DNA of 64,000 nucleotides, taken from assembly GCA_037355855.1 (NCBI GenBank), contig CM074760.1, positions 3,588,501 through 3,652,500 on the forward strand. Direction: 5' to 3'. The notes beneath the pieces are model-generated. The model saw only the letters and a list, made by a program, of their open reading frames with translations, did no database searches and was not told where the DNA came from. The translations under genes were made by a program, and so were the position numbers. This stretch comes from Pseudo-nitzschia pungens. Lineage: Eukaryota > Bacillariophyta > Bacillariophyceae > Bacillariales > Bacillariaceae. Every line of letters begins with the position of its first letter. The stretch's first letter is position 1. Below, in pieces: positions 61,931-64,000 of the stretch.

Positions 61931-62832
61931 GATGGAGGTTCACATTTGCTTCATATTGACAACAGTCGCTTCAGAATTCTTTCAAGAACAATGTAAAGAT
62001 GTTAATATTAATACTATGCACCATTTTTGTTACTATTATTATTTCACAACTTGCTTCTTACCCCACAACATAAGACATGATGAAGATCGAGAACAACTCC
62101 ACTCCACTCCACTCCACTCTACTCCACTCACCCCTTCAAAAGTGCCAATTTGTGATTCCATTCTCTACGGCACTACTTCTACAAATTAGTGGAGTTGTGA
62201 ATAAGGTTTGAGTTTTTTATTAGACAACGGAGCTCATATTTCGTTAGAAAATAGGGTCTGGGAGACGGGACAACGACGTTTCGGCTGTTTTTAATGTAGA
62301 CCTAGTTGGAATCGTCGTACTAATTGTTACTGCGCTAAGCCTGATGTTTACAGACACTTCCTTTCTTTTCGGCTTTGATTTGTTCTGTTTTTGAGGTTGC
62401 TAGAGTGAATCTTTTTCAGTTTTGTGAACAAGATTGCAAACAGAATACAGAATACACGTGTGTCGGAAGCATTTGGAATGATCTCGAAAGAAGACATAAC
62501 TCCACTCACCCTTCAATTGCCAATGACTCATTCGACGGTGTTATCACGATTGAATTCTTTTTGACGTTTCTGAAGGCAGTTATTGTACGTACAATATTTT
62601 TTGACGTGCATTTCAGGTCTGGAACAACTAGTGTCGGTAATTACCAGTAGGGATCTTTTACCGCAGCGATGAGGTATGGTGGAAAAACGGGAATCACTAT
62701 CATCACAAAGTCGAAAACCTTACCATTATATTGTCCCTCATTGTCGGTTATTGATAAGGACAAACTCTATACGAACGACAGAAAATAATCCCGGACCTTG
62801 TGCAATCAAACTAAAGAATCTTCTCAATAAGC
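61931..62832. other. Intergenic region upstream of the PH-like gene
   Basis: No gene is seen. It contains a CTCCA pentanucleotide tract (about 62096-62132) and a second AACTCCACTCACCC...TTCAA copy near 62497, a direct repeat ~370 bp apart. It should contain the promoter and 5' UTR of the next gene. Confidence 0.6.
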
Positions 62833-63555
62833 ATGTCATTCCAAGGTCTGGCACAACCGGCACCAATCGTTGAGGAGGCGATAGCCGAAGCCCCAATTGA
62901 ATCGAAGGCGGTGAAGGTTAAACCTGCGGAAATAGTTGAAGAACCCGAGATCGAAGCTGCACCCAGAGTTTCAGCAGCCGTAGTGAACGACCACCAGATA
63001 TTTGCCCCCAAGATTCCGTCTCAAAAAGCATCGGGTCTCTCTGTGGCAGAACTCAAGAAAGAAGGGACTGATTTTGAGAGCGAGGCTGCTGTGATAAAGG
63101 GTGGCGTGAAAAAGGACATATTGAAAAAAATTCTCCCCTTTATCTACGATGAACGTGATTTCGTTACCTATGGTGAAGTCCGTCGGTATGTTTTTGTGAA
63201 AGGAAATTGTATTTTTATTTTTGGAGACAAAACAGATCCGAAGCCACTTTATGTCATTGAACTTGGAAATATCAGAGCAGAGGTCGAAGATGTAGACAAT
63301 CCTGACAAGCACAGTTATGCAATCAGTCCACAGCCTGGTACAAACAAACCAGCGCCGTATTTGGTGACGGTACTTCTGAAGGATCAATCATCTGGGAAGC
63401 AAGCATATCAAATGACATTTGATACTCGAAAAGATAAATCAATGATAAAACGATTCATGGATGTATTGCGAAGCAACGCAAAACATTACGGAGGGGATGT
63501 CGTTGGTGCATGTGTTGTCGACGCAAACGTGGAGAAGGCATTGTCGAAAAGTTAA
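62833..63555 (+). CDS. Conserved-looking protein with possible PH-like domain, 240 aa
   Basis: Intact single-exon frame from ATG 62833 to TAA 63553. The first ~75 residues are Ala/Pro/Glu-rich and probably disordered. From about residue 90 the sequence alternates hydrophobic strands (RRYVFVKGNCIFIFGD, PLYVIELGNIRAEVED, PYLVTVLLKDQ, QAYQMTFDT) and ends with an amphipathic helix (KSMIKRFMDVLRSN), the strand-strand-helix order of PH-type folds. No membrane segment or catalytic motif is seen. Domain identity is a fold-pattern guess; the gene itself is likely real. It ends ~120 bp from the convergent Rab geranylgeranyltransferase gene. Confidence 0.75.
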   Translation: MSFQGLAQPAPIVEEAIAEAPIESKAVKVKPAEIVEEPEIEAAPRVSAAVVNDHQIFAPKIPSQKASGLSVAELKKEGTDFESEAAVIKGGVKKDILKKILPFIYDERDFVTYGEVRRYVFVKGNCIFIFGDKTDPKPLYVIELGNIRAEVEDVDNPDKHSYAISPQPGTNKPAPYLVTVLLKDQSSGKQAYQMTFDTRKDKSMIKRFMDVLRSNAKHYGGDVVGACVVDANVEKALSKS

Positions 63556-63673
63556 GACTTGTACCTATTTTAGAAATCTTTTTTCTTCATCCTTGTGTTT
63601 GATGCCTCGGAAAAAGTTTGTCATAGTGTTTAGTTCTTCTTGATTGTGGTACGGCGTTTGGTCAACAAGCTCT

Positions 63674-64000
63674 TCACGTTCTCTTCACCACGTCGTAGTG
63701 TTGCAACTGCCAATCATCTGCTTCGCATTCTTTTCGACGAATGATTTGTGCTGACAAACCACATCGCTCCACAACATCTATTGGCAACGCATAAACCGGG
63801 TCGATCTTCCGATATGAATCTGGCAACTTTCCCAAGAGGGATAGTCCCGCTATGCCGAAAAAGGTGTGAAATATGTCGGGCATGTCTTCTGGACGATCTG
63901 CAATGCCTCCATCATCTGGGTCCTGGGCTTTTGTGATGAAACTCGCCAATTTATCTTCAGAAATCCAGTCTAGTCGATCCATGATGCTTAGAACACTCAG
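63674..64000 (-). CDS. Rab geranylgeranyltransferase beta subunit, C-terminal part (gene runs off the window)
   Basis: About 108 C-terminal residues. The frame is open to the window edge, so the 5' part is missing. The beta subunit of type II geranylgeranyltransferase attaches geranylgeranyl groups to C-terminal cysteines of Rab proteins, with an alpha subunit and an escort protein. Family marks: RLDWISEDKLASFI, then GGIADRPEDMPDIFHTFFGIAGLSLLG, where His of DIFHT is the expected zinc ligand, and a terminal PVYALP block. Ends at TAA 63674. Length and order match the C-terminal end of the family. Confidence 0.92.
   Translation of the reverse strand: MSVLSIMDRLDWISEDKLASFITKAQDPDDGGIADRPEDMPDIFHTFFGIAGLSLLGKLPDSYRKIDPVYALPIDVVERCGLSAQIIRRKECEADDWQLQHYDVVKRT

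Overview
This is eukaryotic DNA, most likely from a diatom. The evidence is a secreted BspA/DUF285-type repeat protein, short GT-AG introns of about 100-125 bp in two host genes, copia polyproteins of the kind described in diatoms as CoDi, and very dense nested retrotransposons. The species cannot be named from the sequence alone. TGA is a normal stop codon, because the PRA1-like gene ends on it.

Roughly four fifths of the window is transposable elements. Five host genes or gene remnants are recognised: a broken methionine sulfoxide reductase A (14461-15661, +); a two-intron DUF285 surface protein (16073-18165, -); a PRA1-family gene with one intron (47665-48486, +); an intact unnamed gene with a possible PH-like domain (62833-63555, +); and the 3' end of a Rab geranylgeranyltransferase beta subunit (63674-64000, -).

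Layout. 1-3024: minisatellite DNA, then a truncated PiggyBac-like transposase with an in-frame TGA. 3025-3906 and 13654-14150: two tandem-repeat families, split by gypsy-1 (3907-13653, target duplication TATCT). Gypsy-1 is itself split by a DDE transposon (5896-9801, target duplication TAG). 14461-18165: MsrA remnant and DUF285 gene, convergent. 18590-22073: AT-rich repeats, then an old copia LTR fragment split by a rearranged relative of the DDE transposon that carries a 35-bp minisatellite. 22074-32082: copia-1, old and inactivated. 32088-32850: the ~147-bp satellite again. 32911-47314: copia-3 (ATGGT), split by gypsy-3 (35077-40837, CTCGC). 47665-48486: PRA1. 48967-61925: copia-4 (CTTTG), split by gypsy-2 (53252-59093, GCAAC). 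62833-64000: the last two host genes.

Six insertions have matching target-site duplications at exact ends, so the insertion order can be read: satellite < gypsy-1 < DDE transposon; host DNA < copia-3 < gypsy-3; host DNA < copia-4 < gypsy-2. Gypsy-1 and gypsy-2 have identical LTR pairs and largely open frames, so they look recently active.

The most unusual signals are in how these elements are expressed and primed. In four unrelated LTR families gag is followed in the same frame by exactly one stop codon and then more coding sequence (pol in three of them), which suggests stop-codon readthrough or reinitiation as a shared strategy. In both gypsy families the primer-binding position directly beside the 5' LTR is a perfect palindrome rather than a TGG tRNA site. 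The two younger copia families carry a site matching the anticodon arm of a CAT (methionine) tRNA.
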